From Symsagittifera roscoffensis (taxonomy: Eukaryota > Xenacoelomorpha > Acoela > Convolutidae), in contig NC_087067.1 in assembly GCF_963678635.1 (NCBI RefSeq), positions 19,043,639 through 19,107,638 of the forward strand: a DNA stretch of 64,000 nt, written 5' to 3'. The notes beneath the pieces are model-generated. The model worked only from the letters and a program-made list of their open reading frames with translations, was not told the origin of the DNA and made no database searches. Shown here piece after piece: positions 1 to 12,027 of the stretch (position 1 is the stretch's first letter; every line of letters begins with the position of its first letter). The position numbers and the translations under genes were made by a program.

Positions 1-487
1 AGATTTTTTTTACATCTGGTTAGATCTTTCAGCCAGCATATGCCAAAATGGAATCCTTGAATCAAAAAATGGAAAAGAGAAAACGGCATAAACGTTTTTA
101 AAAATTCCGTTCATTTTATTGGTTTGAATTAAAAGTTTTTGTGCAGTAACTGTAGTTTTCAAAAGTCAACTGGCTTCTAAGTCGGAAAAACCACAATGCA
201 TTTAAACGTGTATATACTATACTCAGCTACTCATTTTAAGATCCAAAAATGCGATTTAATACCATGAAAGTAGCTTTTTATGTTGAAGTAGTTTTTGTTT
301 TTTTTTCTACCGAAGTTTTTGGCAATTATTGAGTTATTAAATATCAACTTTATGCTTTACACTAATTGAATAGCTTATTTAATACTCAATTCAATTCTTT
401 GTCAAATTTTAGGGGAGCTTTCATTCCATTGCATCTAAAACTTCTGGGAGGGGGGTGACAGTTTGGGTGGATGTTTAGTTGACTATG

Positions 488-694
488 TTAGCTTTTTCCT
501 AAGTAAATTATGATCCATATGCGTACCGTGAAGTAGTTTTGAGAAGAGTGACTAGTTGAGCTGCTCAAAGTGCTCTTGATGCTCTTTTTGAACTCCTCGA
601 AGTTAATTCCGCCGTCCGAGTCCCTGTCTGTCCTCCGGATAAATCTTTTCACGTCCGAGTTGGAGGGGTTCTGGCCCAGTACCTTCTCGACTGC
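488..694 (-). CDS. EF-hand protein, exon 2 (second EF-hand and C-terminus)
   Basis: Second exon of a small calcium-binding protein of the calmodulin/troponin-C type. The acceptor (...ataatag) ends at 695 and the exon is read in phase 0. It completes the first EF-hand helix (...VLGQNP, as in calmodulin-like proteins) and contains a second canonical 12-residue loop, DRDSDGGINFEE, with Asp/Ser/Asp/Glu ligands at positions 1, 3, 5 and 12. GC-rich codons contrast with the AT-rich surroundings. The reading frame stays open to a TAA at 488-490. A GT at 525-526 could instead be a splice donor, so the last 13 codons are uncertain. Calcium sensing or buffering is inferred from the family; no further domain is visible. 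Confidence 0.72.
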   Translation of the reverse strand, partial: AVEKVLGQNPSNSDVKRFIRRTDRDSDGGINFEEFKKSIKSTLSSSTSHSSQNYFTVRIWIIIYLGKS

Positions 695-837
695 CTATTA
701 TAAACTCAAGCAGATATACAACGATAGATATCAACTGATAAAAAGTATTTTGAGCTTCTTAGTTTTTTTTGAATCGCTGATAGTCGATGGCGCCCGGTAA
801 GGCTTGTTAATACTTTCAATATATTTAAATCGTAAAT

Positions 838-1185
838 CAGGCGCTGATCTAGGATTTTCTCGAGCGGGAATATTTTCAAAAATAAACGAAATTTTTTTTA
901 TTTAATCTAGGTTGGCCAAATTGAGTTCCCGAACTCCCAAAAATATCGAGGCAAATTTTCAATAGAAATAGGTCAAAAACGACAGTTTTAGGCACTTTTT
1001 GAATGTTTTGTTTTGACCAAAAGTTGCGAGTTTCTGGCGCACGCTTTTCCTCCTCAAAATTAGTAAAAATTGGCACCAAAGGCGATTTGGAAAAAAATTT
1101 AGGACAGTTTAGCCAAAATTAATGCCGTTAAATAGTACAAAGGGGGTTTTTCAGTGGTTAAGGGCTCGAACCCTTGAGTATCATT
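838..1185 (+). mobile_element. Diverged hAT-like MITE, copy 1
   Basis: It begins caggcgctgatctaggattttctcgag and runs through the same internal blocks as the copies at 26954 and 61447 (tcaaaaacgacag, ggcaccaaaggcg, a box-B-like ctcgaaccc near the end). It is strongly diverged and its 3' inverted repeat is lost. It sits inside the EF-hand gene intron. Confidence 0.55.
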
Positions 1186-1744
1186 ATGAATTTTTTTCAG
1201 CCGTCGATATGATTCAAAAAAATCGCGACGGCCGTATAAGTTTAACTCTTATAAGCGCTCAGCATGATCTGTAGCTTTTGAAATGTACCGAGTGCTGACA
1301 CTTTCCATTTAACAACCAACAATCTTCGAAACCAGCTTCTAAAGTTTTAGTCAATAATTTTACAATAATTTACACCTTTTTTTACACCATTTTTCAATTT
1401 AAAAGAGTTCCGTTTTGAATAGATCTCTCATCCCAAAAGTTGATCAATTTTTCTCTTATTCAATTGTTTTTTTTTTTCAGCGTGTCAAAAATCAGCGAGA
1501 AGAACTTACTTTGTGCTACATTTTACCCACTCAACCCTATGAGCATCAGATTAAAACATTTTTTAAGCGTCGATCTGATTCGGAAATATATCAGAAGACT
1601 TCCTGAATCTCTAAATTACAGAAAAAAAGTTAGAGAAAAACATTTTGAAATTGAAAAACAAGTTAGAGAACTTAATGTTAACAGGAAATTTTTGAGTGAA
1701 AAAAGCCTGGTTGTAATTATTATAACTGCTGGTTAATTGCATGC

Positions 1745-1903
1745 CTGTATCTCGCTGGCGTCTATCTTCCCGTCCCCGTCCCGGTCGAACGCCTTGAACG
1801 CTTTCTTGTACATCTCTTCATTCGGCTCCTCGAACATGTAGTCCACTGAACTCTTATTGTCGTGATGAGTGGGAGAGTGTTTCTTCCTCTGTTTTTCAGA
1901 CAT
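1745..1903 (-). CDS. EF-hand protein, exon 1 (start and first EF-hand)
   Basis: First coding exon, 53 codons, starting at the ATG whose complement is 1901-1903. The N-terminus is polar and His/Lys-rich (MSEKQRKKHS...), followed by a helix and a perfect EF-hand loop DRDGDGKIDASE at residues 40-51. The frame hits a stop four codons past residue 53, so the exon must be spliced. The only donor that keeps EF-hand spacing is CAG|GC at 1745/1744, giving a GC-AG intron of 1050 nt to the acceptor at 695. With that join the linker between the two loops has calmodulin-like length. The intron carries an old hAT-like repeat at 838-1185. Confidence 0.75.
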
Positions 1904-3099
1904 TTTAAGTTTGGTTTTAGCAAAAGTAATTCCGAACAGCGAGTTTAGCTGATGTTATTCTGTAAGACTATGGTTTGACGCGCTTTTTAAATAGTAATGG
2001 TTCATGTGCGCGATTCATTTTCTTTTTTGTTTTATGGCATTTGGTTTTCAAAAAGCGTTGTATCAGTTTGAACATGCTGATTCTTATCTATTGTTTGTTT
2101 TTTTAATGATCCTTTTCAATAGTGCCAAAAACAAATTTCAGAGAGCAAATTTAAAGATTTTTTTCAATTTGAAGATATTGTATTGATTTAATTATTATAT
2201 CGGCAAAGTCAAAGTAGCCGGCTTTTTCTTCTTTGGTCATACAAAACATTGTGCAAGAACATTTGAAAAAAATTGATGCAGAAAATTTCAAAACTAATGA
2301 AAAATTGTTCAGAGAAGATGCTACATGAAATTAAACTTCAAAACCTTGTTAAAGATTTCTATCAGACGCCAATTATTTTGAGTCTTGCTTCTAAATTCAA
2401 AGGTTAAAAAAACAAAACTCAATTAAGCAAATGAACAAGGATAGCGCTGCTGTAAAAGTAACACAGAATGTTCCAACCTTTTTCTTACGAAAAACACCCA
2501 AACAGTTTTTTCAATTTAGTGATTTTTTTTACACGTGGTGTGGTCGAAATGATTTGAAAATGTTTTCCAATTTTTCTGCAGAATTTTTGCAGTCAGGTTA
2601 GCAAAACAATGCTAAAAAACTTCAAAAATTAATTTCATTTGTGTAAAACCAAATTTCCAAGGCTTAAATTAAAGCTCAAGCTTTATCCTACTGAAATTAG
2701 CTTGCGCCCTTTCTTTGTTCAGTAAAACTATCTTCCGAAGAATTGTTTTGCTTGAGGAAATAAACCATTTTCAATTTTATTCTGAAATGTGATCAATGGT
2801 TGAAGAGCTGTGCAGCAAAATGGTTTTGTGGTTTGATCAACTGATCTCGCAAAAAAATATTTAATCAACTGATCTCGCAAAAAAATAGTGTCGTAATTTA
2901 CATACAAAACTACATTACCCAGTCAGCCAGCTTTTTGGTAACAAGTTGAAATTGTGCTTAGAAGGTCAAGTTTGCGTCAATATAATTTCTTTAGTACTTC
3001 CAGTTGGGCTAAAGCTTAAGAGGAACACCGACCATTTCAAAAATACGAGATTCTCAGCACCCTCTAGTAAGTTGAATTGTTCTATCGAGATCTAAAGCT
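1904..3099. other. Non-coding, no gene seen
   Basis: AT-rich sequence upstream of the EF-hand gene. I see no coding-like codon use or spliced exon. A short direct duplication containing atcaactgatctcgcaaaa lies at about 2845-2887. Confidence 0.5.
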
Positions 3100-3840
3100 A
3101 GTTTATTTCAGATAAGCAGCTAACCGAATATTGAGATCATCGTGAGCAGTATTGATATTAGAAAAACTAGATCCGCAGCTGATATTCGTATCGTCTGCAA
3201 AAAAAAACACTTCTGCAACTTTGCAGGCACACGGCAAATCGTTAAGAAATAAATAACGAAATAAATCAGAAATAAAAGAATTCCTAATCTGAACCATGTG
3301 ATACTCCACAATTATCAGAATAACAGAGAAACTCTCAAACCATCGAAGATAAAACCACGTATTCTGTTAAAAGCTAGTTTTCAAGATTTTGTGATGATCT
3401 ATGGTAACAAACGCTCTTTTGAAAGCAAGATTATAAAATATAAGTTTTAGATTTTTACTCACGCTCCAGCTTTTTGGTTATTTTGGCAAGAGCTTCAATT
3501 GTGCTATGCTTTAAAGAAAACCCAAATTATTTATCGACCGAACAATGTGATTTTTTTTGTACATTAGGCATTCGAAAACCTAAATCAGAGAACTCAATAA
3601 CTATTATTTACATTCATTTGTCACGTAAATTTAAGGAAGTTGGAGCTTTTTTGGTTTGAGAGTTCTTTAAGAAAATATACTTTTTGCAAAAGACAGGTTG
3701 CATAATTTTGCGAGAACTGGTGAAATGAAATTCTTTGAGCCTTATTCAAGCGATTGCAAATGTTATCACCAGCAGCTGATTTTTGTTTGATGAAACACAT
3801 ATGCAATTTGAGGTTTCAATTACAAAAATTTCATGCAAAT
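3100..3840 (-). pseudogene. Non-LTR (LINE) reverse transcriptase remnant
   Basis: Frameshifted reverse-transcriptase fragments of a non-LTR retrotransposon. On the minus strand, near 3560-3470, there is a QFGF..HST..AL-like block. Near 3430 there is a KRAFVTIDHHKIL block, matching the family's catalytic K-A-F-D-T-V-D-H motif with the first Asp replaced by Val. At 3300-3170 there is a FLIY..NDLP block followed by FFADDTNI, the F-A-D-D active site. The blocks occur in the correct order but in different frames with stops, so the copy is dead. No poly-A tail or target duplication is apparent. Confidence 0.7.
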
Positions 3841-4957
3841 AGAACGAAAAACACTGCAATTCAGAAAGGATAGGGTCTAACGGTTTCCGATTTTTTGTGA
3901 TGATTGAAACGTAATTTGGTTAAAAAATTATAAAAAGTTTCTGCTGTCTTGCTTCAAAAAAAATTGCTAAACTCAGCGCACATTACAGCAGAAACAATTT
4001 TGCACTCGAATTAGCCATCTTTTAGATCATTTAAGAACTTATACGTCTGTCTTGAGTCTTGATATATTCTTAAAGTTTTTCCAATAAAGTTGTTTCTCAG
4101 CTATCAATATCTCTTTTTCAACTTAACAGGGCCTTAATTTGAACTTATTTACTTTCTTTTGGTTCGCCTTATCATTCATTCACTGTCTGTGCGCCTGATT
4201 TCGTTCAATTTGAAAAGTGTTTGCGGTTATTAAACAATTTAATAGCTGATCCCTCTTCTGTTTATCTGGACCATGAAGGTTAGCTGCTTCTAAGAAAATT
4301 ATGTTTCAAAATCGTTGAATTAAGCAGTTGAATTGTCGGATACAACTAGCAAGCTCAAATTGTGGTGTAGCAAAAAAATTTGTTCCACATTTTGATTGAA
4401 ATATTTTGGAGGAGAAGCTATAATCTCTAAACATTCAAATGGGCTGTCAAATACATTTTAAAAAAAATTGGTTGGATATGAACAGCTGAAGTGTGCATAA
4501 TTTTTTTGCAAGTGCATTATCTTAACTTGTGATTGCAAAACTGTCAATACATGTAGCCATGTGTGATCAGTTCTGCCTGTCGGAGCTATTAACAGTTCAA
4601 ACTGCTTCAATTTGACTGTATTATTGTAATTATTTGTTGGGAGATCTTGTTTTCACAAGTCAGTTTTATAATTTCTACACAAACTGTTCGGTTTTATTTC
4701 TCACGAAAAATTTTCCAATTGATTATCCAAATTTTCAGGAAATTGCATTTTTTTTGGTTAATTTTAAAAAAGGATTAAATTCAAGCTCAAACTTCTTTTA
4801 GTCAGACAATGCGTCGTCCATTGACATAGAAGTATTCTTCATAATGCAATATACTTTAAGTGTTTGTATCATCAAACCCCCTTCTGTAGTCACGTAATTT
4901 TGATTTGAAATCCTTATAAACTCCATTTCGATTTTTTGCCATGTCTTAGACAGACAA

Positions 4958-5035
4958 AAATTTTGAGGTGGAGACTTAAGACACTAACACTCTGATAAAT
5001 TTTGAGGTGGAGACTTAAGACACTAACACTCTGAT
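4958..5035. repeat. 39-bp direct duplication
   Basis: Two adjacent copies of a 39-bp unit (ttttgaggtggagacttaag...), essentially identical, which suggests a recent tandem duplication. Confidence 0.85.
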
Positions 5036-5040
5036 AGTTT

Positions 5041-5905
5041 TTATTGAAAGGATTCCACTTTGACAACAGGGTTTTTGGTGGTTGGAGAGTACTTGTTCTC
5101 CTGGTTGTACAGAGCGGATGATTGCTGGTGCAAACCTTCTGTTGATGCTCTCTGTTAATTTTTCTGCTGATCTTCTTTTTTTTTTCATCTACTAGAAGAT
5201 TTTTTATAGTGCCTCGTTTTCACTGCAAGGACGGATGTTTCAGTGTCTCTAGACTGCCCGTCCAGCTTCTGATATTCATTGCCTTGTCGCCGTTGTCTTT
5301 TTTTCCCAGCAATTGACTGATGAGGTAGTTCTATGGCAGTTTTAGTCATGCACGGACTGATTTCATCTGGAGTTTTTGTTTTCTTCGCATCATTAGAAAG
5401 GCTAACGTGTTTCCCGACCTAAGAATGGTTTCTGGTAGTAGACTTGAAATCCTAGAGGCGTTGCTTGCATTTTTATCTGTCTATCACCTGGTGCTTCTAT
5501 TCTCCAACAATGATTGAGTTTTTGTCTCCATATAAAATCCCTGTACTCATGAAAACAATTTTAACAGTATTAGGTGGTTTAGGGGTTACTACTCAAGGAA
5601 TGGCATCAGCTAGAAGGTTTGGTCCACAGATTCTAAGTCCACAAACATCAAGTACAGCTTCCGTGCGTATTGCTCTAACTCTACGCTTTAATCGGAAAAT
5701 TTGTGAAAATTGATCGTATTATCAACTGTTTTTGACACTGTGCTATTTTGCTTCTCTTCCAGCATTTGAATTTTTGTTTGTTGGATTTCAATGCGGTTTT
5801 GTAGTTTCTTTATCGAGTCGGGAATATCCTTTTTTTGGGGTTTGAGCTGATAACTTCTTTCATTTCTTGCACTTCGAAAACTTCAACTTGATGATAGTCC
5901 ATTTC
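5041..5905 (-). pseudogene. Decayed ORF with coiled coil, unknown origin
   Basis: On the minus strand an ATG near 5905 opens a frame (MDYHQVEVFEVQEM...) that continues through at least two frameshifts. Next comes a heptad-like coiled-coil stretch (KLQNRIEIQQTKIQMLEEK) at about 5825-5770, then a basic segment (RLKRRVRAIRTEAV) at about 5690, and finally a frame ending in TAA at 5041-5043 that overlaps an AATAAA signal. Codon use is richer than in the flanks. It could be the ORF1/gag of a retroelement or a processed pseudogene; I do not recognise the family. Confidence 0.4.
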
Positions 5906-7426
5906 TATTTAACAAGTATAACTCAACAATTAGGCTTATAAGTAGAAAAGTTATTCGAGGTTTCATGAAAACAATTGAACTTATAAGCTATTAGATTCCA
6001 TGGAAGCAATTCAGGTTTGTAACATCGTCTTACATTCTTATTTTAATAAGATATGCATTGCTGTTTTTAATCATCCAGAAAAAAACACATGAAAAACGAG
6101 TAACTGTACACGTTGGTCTCAAACGGAACTTTTGACAAAAACTTGTCCGAATTTTTACACAAAAAAACTGCTGTGGTTTAGTTCAAAAAGTTGAAACCAA
6201 AATTTCAAGCTTCTCAGTACAAAAAACTAAGCCAAATTTCACCTCTTAAAATTCGTGCTAGCTGTACACTTTTTGTCTAACGGTCAAACAGCAGGTTTCC
6301 TACTCAAAACAAGGAAAATTTATTTAAAACAAGGTTATTTTTGACATGAACAAAAAAAATTTTCGCAAGCGATATAGGAGGGTCATTTTGATCCAAATTA
6401 TTTTGACCCAAGTCATTTTGACAGATTGGACCAGGAGCTCTGTAAAATTTTTGATCAAAAATATTCATCCAAAATAAAGGACCCGTTTTAGGTGATATTT
6501 TTGTTCCTGATTTTGCTTCATGAGAGTTTTTTGTTTAAAAATATTTTGGATTTATCGCTTTTGGTTCCTTGTGGTCTAACGGCAACCCAATTTGAAAAAA
6601 AAACGCCTTTGAAGTTTCAAGTTTTGTTTTTTTTGTTCAAGTTCATAGCTCAAATTAATCGATTATATAAATTTCAAGATTTCGTGATTTTTGATGAAGA
6701 GATTTTGCAACCCAATAAAATCTTACACAAACTAACTGCATGTGGAAAAAAAAAGTCCCGGTTCAAATTTCGTAGTGTCTAAATCTGATGTGTCGAAAAA
6801 AGTTTCATCTTGATCATCGAAATTGGTCTGATGAAACAACAGCCCTGAATGAAACAAAAACTCCGTTACATTCCAGAGTTCTTCTTACTTTGGAATAACA
6901 TTGGCAACGCTGAAAAAAATTTGTGAAAAAGTGAAAAACCAGCCGCAGATAAAAATGGTCAGTTTTCATTCACTAGGTTGAAAAACACAGTGAAAAACAT
7001 AATTTTTATCAATGTTCATGCAAACAAAAGTCTTTTTCTACACACACTTTTCTTCTGACTATTTAGCATGTAAAGATGCAGATTCATAGATCTGCCAGAA
7101 AACATTGTGCTCAAAAAATAATTATTACTAAATTTAGAAAAAGTTTATTTGATGACAATGAAAATACAAGCTACGGAGTCTATATATGCGTTTGAAAAGT
7201 TTTAATTCATATCAAAATGTTGTTACACTCTCTTTCTATCAGTATATCATCTAATCGCAAATCTTATTAAATTTGCAAAACTAAATTAGTCAAAAACGTG
7301 TCCCATTTTTTCTGTTTTTTTTTCAATTTCAATTTCATCAGTTCTATATTGCCTCTTAAAAAACAATTTTTTTTACAAAATTTTCACGGATCCTGTCATG
7401 GTTACAGTTGGTTTTTAAACAGCAAA
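5906..7426. other. Non-coding, no gene seen
   Basis: AT-rich DNA upstream of the putative receptor start exon. No convincing exon, RNA gene or transposon end is visible. The short open frames are low-complexity Phe/Lys-rich translations. Confidence 0.45.
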
Positions 7427-7615
7427 ATGATGCTTGGATTAATTTTATTTCTATCGCTGTTCGCACGCTACTACTTTCAGAGTCCGTGCAGTAACGGAGT
7501 CAATATCATCGTTAACGCTACAATCGAGACCCAGTACATAGTATCAAACAATTGGATGACAAGCTCCTCCCAATCTGTCGGAAAAGATAAAGATTTTCCT
7601 GGAGGAAGTTTTCTT
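7427..7615 (+). CDS. EGF-repeat receptor, probable first coding exon (signal peptide), truncated by gap
   Basis: ATG-ATG at 7427/7430 starts a hydrophobic signal sequence (MMLGLILFLSLFARYYF) and then an extracellular-looking segment with Cys, Asn-X-Ser/Thr sites (NAT) and Ser-rich sequence. The GC content rises sharply at the ATG. The exon runs straight into a run of Ns, so its donor is unknown. It is the only signal-peptide candidate upstream of the Cys-rich exon at 13251 on the same strand, which has no start of its own. Assignment to that gene is inferred from order and topology, not from a visible splice join. Confidence 0.5.
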
Positions 7616-7815
7616 NNNNNNNNNNNNNNNNNNNNNNNNNNNNNNNNNNNNNNNNNNNNNNNNNNNNNNNNNNNNNNNNNNNNNNNNNNNNNNNNNNNNN
7701 NNNNNNNNNNNNNNNNNNNNNNNNNNNNNNNNNNNNNNNNNNNNNNNNNNNNNNNNNNNNNNNNNNNNNNNNNNNNNNNNNNNNNNNNNNNNNNNNNNNN
7801 NNNNNNNNNNNNNNN
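7616..7815. other. Assembly gap (200 N)
   Basis: Exactly 200 Ns, probably a placeholder length. It interrupts the putative signal-peptide exon, so the true distance and any nearby exons are unknown. Confidence 0.99.
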
Positions 7816-8196
7816 GGTTTGTCGTCCGGGCCTTCGATAAGGCTCTTTAGCACTCTCTTATTCAACAGTGAGGGAGTTGTCTCGTCCTTAGCGGCAAAGA
7901 CTTATGCCACACTAGGGAGTCAGACCGTTTTGAGGGGTTGGCTTCGTTTTTTCTGCTCAGCTATTCCTGAGTGTCTGGGTGGTTTGGCCGCTTGTCAATT
8001 CCGTCAAAGGGTTCTTTTTTGAAAGCGAAACTAGTATGGTGATGTTTCGGTGCCTCATTATTTGATCTATGGGTCATCCCTTAAATTCTTCTGGAATTTT
8101 CAGTAGTATGGCAGGCAAAGCCCGTGTGAAATTTAGAGGTTTTAGAGTGATTTTTTGGGTTTTCTGAATCGAAAGTTTCGGGTTTTCTCGTTCTTT

Positions 8197-8999
8197 TCAG
8201 TCGGTAGCTCGATTTTTTTGGTCTTCAAGTTTTTTCAAGTTAGTCTCCCGGCTACAAACTCTTAGAATTGTTGCTTTCAGATCCGTAAGTAGGACAAGGT
8301 CGCTCCCGTTGTCTTCGGACACTGCCGCAGTTGAGATATATATCGGCATCTGTAAAATATTTCTCTCTTTGCTCCTTTCGACTGGTCCGGGTTGTTTCGA
8401 TGGTTTATCCCAACCTATTGGCCCTAATGGAACAAGTAAGTAATTTCGCACCTTTTCCTGTTCTCTAAACAATGTCTCTCGTGAACTATTCAAAATCTGA
8501 TTTCTTCTTTCAGTATCCAGCTTTTCAAATTTCGCCTTCATGTTCATTTTTTTAAACTCGTTTTGAATCCCACATTTTTAGCTGGCTTTTTCATGTGTCT
8601 ATGTCCCTTTGTCACCTAAAACACTAAAAGCTGACCCTTATTGCGTGGACTCAGTTTTTTTGCTTCAATCTGGTTTTCCACGGATAAATCAGAATTACGG
8701 ATAAGTTTGCCTCTCTCAAATGTACTAGCACGGTCCGTCTCTCTTATGATTTCCTTCTCAATTACTCTATAAAAAATTTTGCCCGTTTTCTTTTTCTGGA
8801 ACTTTTCTATATGCAATTGGCCTATCCGAAGTGAAGAAAAAGATTCGCTACTCCCAAAGGTTTTTTCTTTTCTAGCGAGGAAGAACTTTGCTTGGAGTCC
8901 GGAGCTAGTTGGCACAAAATTCGTTGTGTTGGTTACATCCTCTGAGATTATTGTCATCAATATGTCCTTCCTCAATATGGTCAGAGGATTCCAAGTCAT
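8197..8999 (-). pseudogene. 3' part of gypsy pol or a downstream ORF
   Basis: Two open frames (8999-8616, 127 codons; 8547-8197, 116 codons) follow the integrase region on the same strand. They are Lys/Glu/Arg-rich without transmembrane segments, so an envelope is unlikely. They may be the divergent C-terminal tail of pol split by frameshifts. I recognise no domain. Confidence 0.4.
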
Positions 9000-9229
9000 G
9001 TTTTTCTCTTGACATATTAACTTCTTACATCCATCTATTCATAACAAGGCTTTATTCAATTTCAGGTTATTTGATGAAAAACGTTTGACAAAGTTTTGCC
9101 ATTTCGTTTTTTGTGTTCTACCGAAGTCTGCTTCAGAAGGCGAGCATTTGAACGGTTGCTGTGTTAAATTTTTGGTCGTTTTATGATTTTCAGCTCAGCT
9201 AGTGCCAGTGATGGTTTGGCCTTTGCGTG

Positions 9230-9650
9230 AGTCATGACCATTAATTGCTTTCGATAGTTCTAATTAGTCTTTCGACCAGTCCCGTACCTCTGTGATTGTC
9301 CACTGGGCTGAATATTACTTTACATTTGGCCTTGACAGAATTTTCTAACACTCTTTCAAATGAAATCCGACCCTTGGTCTTTTCAATTCCATTTAGCGCC
9401 ATATAGTTTCCGAGAAAGTTTGTAACTGATTTTGACGAGGGGCTAGATAAAACTTGAGCGGAAAAAATCTGTCAATGCACACTAAAACATAATTGTTTGT
9501 CTCAAAATTAGAGGCAGGCGGCTGGCGAAATCTAATTCTATTTCTTGGTTTGCCTCTACGACCGATGGTAGTATACCCAGGCCTCCTACTGTTATTAGAG
9601 GTTTTAATCTGTTACCTGCTTTTACACACTCAATACAGTTTTTGCCATAA
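9230..9650 (-). pseudogene. Gypsy integrase remnant
   Basis: The minus strand begins with the end of an HHCC zinc finger (CIECVKAG, about 9640-9615). Next is the start of the catalytic core (NQEIELDFAS, about 9555-9520, with the first catalytic Asp in LDFA). After a frame-broken middle comes the HRGTGLVERLIRT block near 9290-9255, which includes the catalytic Glu. These landmarks are typical of Ty3/gypsy integrases. Several stops separate them, so the enzyme is inactive. Confidence 0.7.
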
Positions 9651-10879
9651 ACTTGAATTTTCTGATAAACCTTTGGCTACCAGATGTATTGCATTGCTAG
9701 GTTTTCATGGCGAACTGTCCGGGGTTTGCTTCAACTTTAAATTTTGTTTTTTAGGAAGTTCCATGAAGTTTGTATCGAAGAACTCTGGTCAGGAGAATGG
9801 GAACAATTTGTGTTTTCAAATTTAGGGACTTAAGATGGTTCTAAAATTGAACTTAACATTGTCCTTTGCGAAAAAAAATTCTGCGACAGAAAAAGCTGTC
9901 TAGGATTATTTACAAGGGAGGTAATTTGGTTCTAAATGTTCGATTTGAACGGGCTTTTTTTAAAATTTCAGCACGTCTTCATTGGAAATCTAATTGTTTT
10001 GTGAGAGATGATTAGGAAAGAGTTATGACACACTGAAAAATTGGAACGAGCTGATAAGTTTACAAGACTTCTGCACCAATTTTATTTCAGCTTCTGGTTC
10101 TTTTTTTTCACTGTCTGTTGGCTGTTTTTTTTGCCAATCTAACTGGTTTAATTGGATAACCGACGCGGTAAACACTTTCAAACCATCCTACAAAAATGGT
10201 ACAGGCTCACTCGTTGAATGTTTTGGTAGTTAATCAACAATACCTATTTCTTTAACCGGTAAACAATCTACGGTAAAATTGTAGGGTGAAAGGCCAACCA
10301 GTTAGACAAGGATGAGATTTTAAGTGTATTTTTTGTCTCTAAGGTCGGCTTTTCAAGTTTCGTGATCTGTGATGATTGAAATTTGTTAGTGCAGTGAATA
10401 GTTTTTAAAATGATTCAATGATCGAACTAATCCCAGGCATTCGAGTTTGTTCAGGCAATATTTTGATTCGGTGATTTTTAAAAATCTACTAGCAAACTTT
10501 TTTGGCTTTCAATTTCCCCCATTGTCCTGTTCTAGGTGTTAAGCATCGCATTTTAACCTCATTTTCAGTTTAGTTTTTAAAATGGTTGTTCTTAACTGCA
10601 TTGCAGTTTTATCCATTAGTTTTTCTCAAAAGCTGTTTGTTGCGTCTTTAGCCAGTTCAATTGTTTGGTTTTTAACTGGAAGGTTAAATTCGGTATGAGC
10701 TTATTGAGTTTTTTGCTGGATTCCATTAAAGATGTTATTTCCTTATGCAGTTGCTAAGCTTTAAGTTTTGAGTCATGTCAGATTTATGAATCAAAGGTTG
10801 GTTCCCTTAGCCTCAATTTTCAAACCCATTCTTTCTATATTATGGGTTATAAACTGGCATTTATCCCATTTCATGGATA

Positions 10880-11110
10880 GAACTTCCTGGTATAAAGTCA
10901 ATAATACGTTCGAAACTAGTTTACAGTGGGTCTACTAGCCCATAAAATCTTGTGTTAATTTGCCTCCTCTTATATTAAATTTCATAGCTCGCTTTTTTGA
11001 TAGTGGCATTTGAATATATCCAAACTTCAAGTCAATTGATAAAAACCAGATTTTGTTTTCTTCATGACCACTAATCGTCCTGGCAACAATATCAATCAAT
11101 TGAAACAATA
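10880..11110 (-). pseudogene. Gypsy reverse transcriptase remnant
   Basis: The minus strand reads FLSIDLKFGYIQMPLS at about 11040-10990, the first catalytic-Asp region of a Ty3/gypsy RT (S-x-D-L-K-x-x-Y-x-Q-x-P), followed by NIRGG at about 10970. The YxDD region was not found. The frame breaks shortly after. Confidence 0.65.
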
Positions 11111-12027
11111 GGTATTTGGTACCTATTACGAAATATTTTTTGTTCGAATCTCAGAAATTAAGGCCAAATTGATCAACCCATCTCTTCTCGCGGTCATGAG
11201 GATTGGGGATGTAAAGCAATCTTTCGAAGATCTACATAGTTTTGCAAAACTACTTCATAGAAAAAACTATAAGAGTTTCCCGAAGTGGTTGGTCAATACA
11301 ATTTTTAACTTGTTCGAATAAGTGTTTGGGAATTAGTTTTCCCTGGACTCGTGTCGGTTTCAATTGATCGTTAAAACATGTTTTTAATTGAAAAAATTTT
11401 AGATCTACCATTTCTACAAATTTGATTCAGATTATTGTTTAATATATACTATTTAACTTCACGATGATGGGTTGTTTTGAAAATGTTGTTGCTACAAATA
11501 TCTGACTCGAAATTGATTTTGTAAAATGCGTGCTGACGGGATTTTTCTTTTTGACTGTCCGAGTATTCGATTGTGCGGCTGGTGCCTAATGTTGAGAAAC
11601 TTTGATTCCAAGATATTGCAAGGTATCACTTCCCAGCTTACTTTTCCGCCCCTTCGGTTATGAACAGTTTACATTTTCTAGCGTCCTATCAGTTCGATTG
11701 AGTTTCTACCCCCACCTTCTCGATCCTATTGTTATTGCTTCCTAACCCTTGGTAGGTCTCCTTGGTAAATTTCACAACTGCTTCAGTTTTTAATAGTCTT
11801 TCTCCTCGCTTGTGTTAGTGAAGTAAACCTTTTTTCATAAACTATACTGGTAGCTGAATCTATTTTCACCTCTGTAGTAAATGGGTTAACATTTCCAATC
11901 ACCACGTGCAAGATTTTTCCTCAATTTGTTTCTATCGTGTGTAAAGTATGTTCTGATTCTCTTTTCAATGAAACTCTAAGAAATTTTGTTGTCGCTATCT
12001 TCAGTTCAAATTAAGATTTATCCAAGT

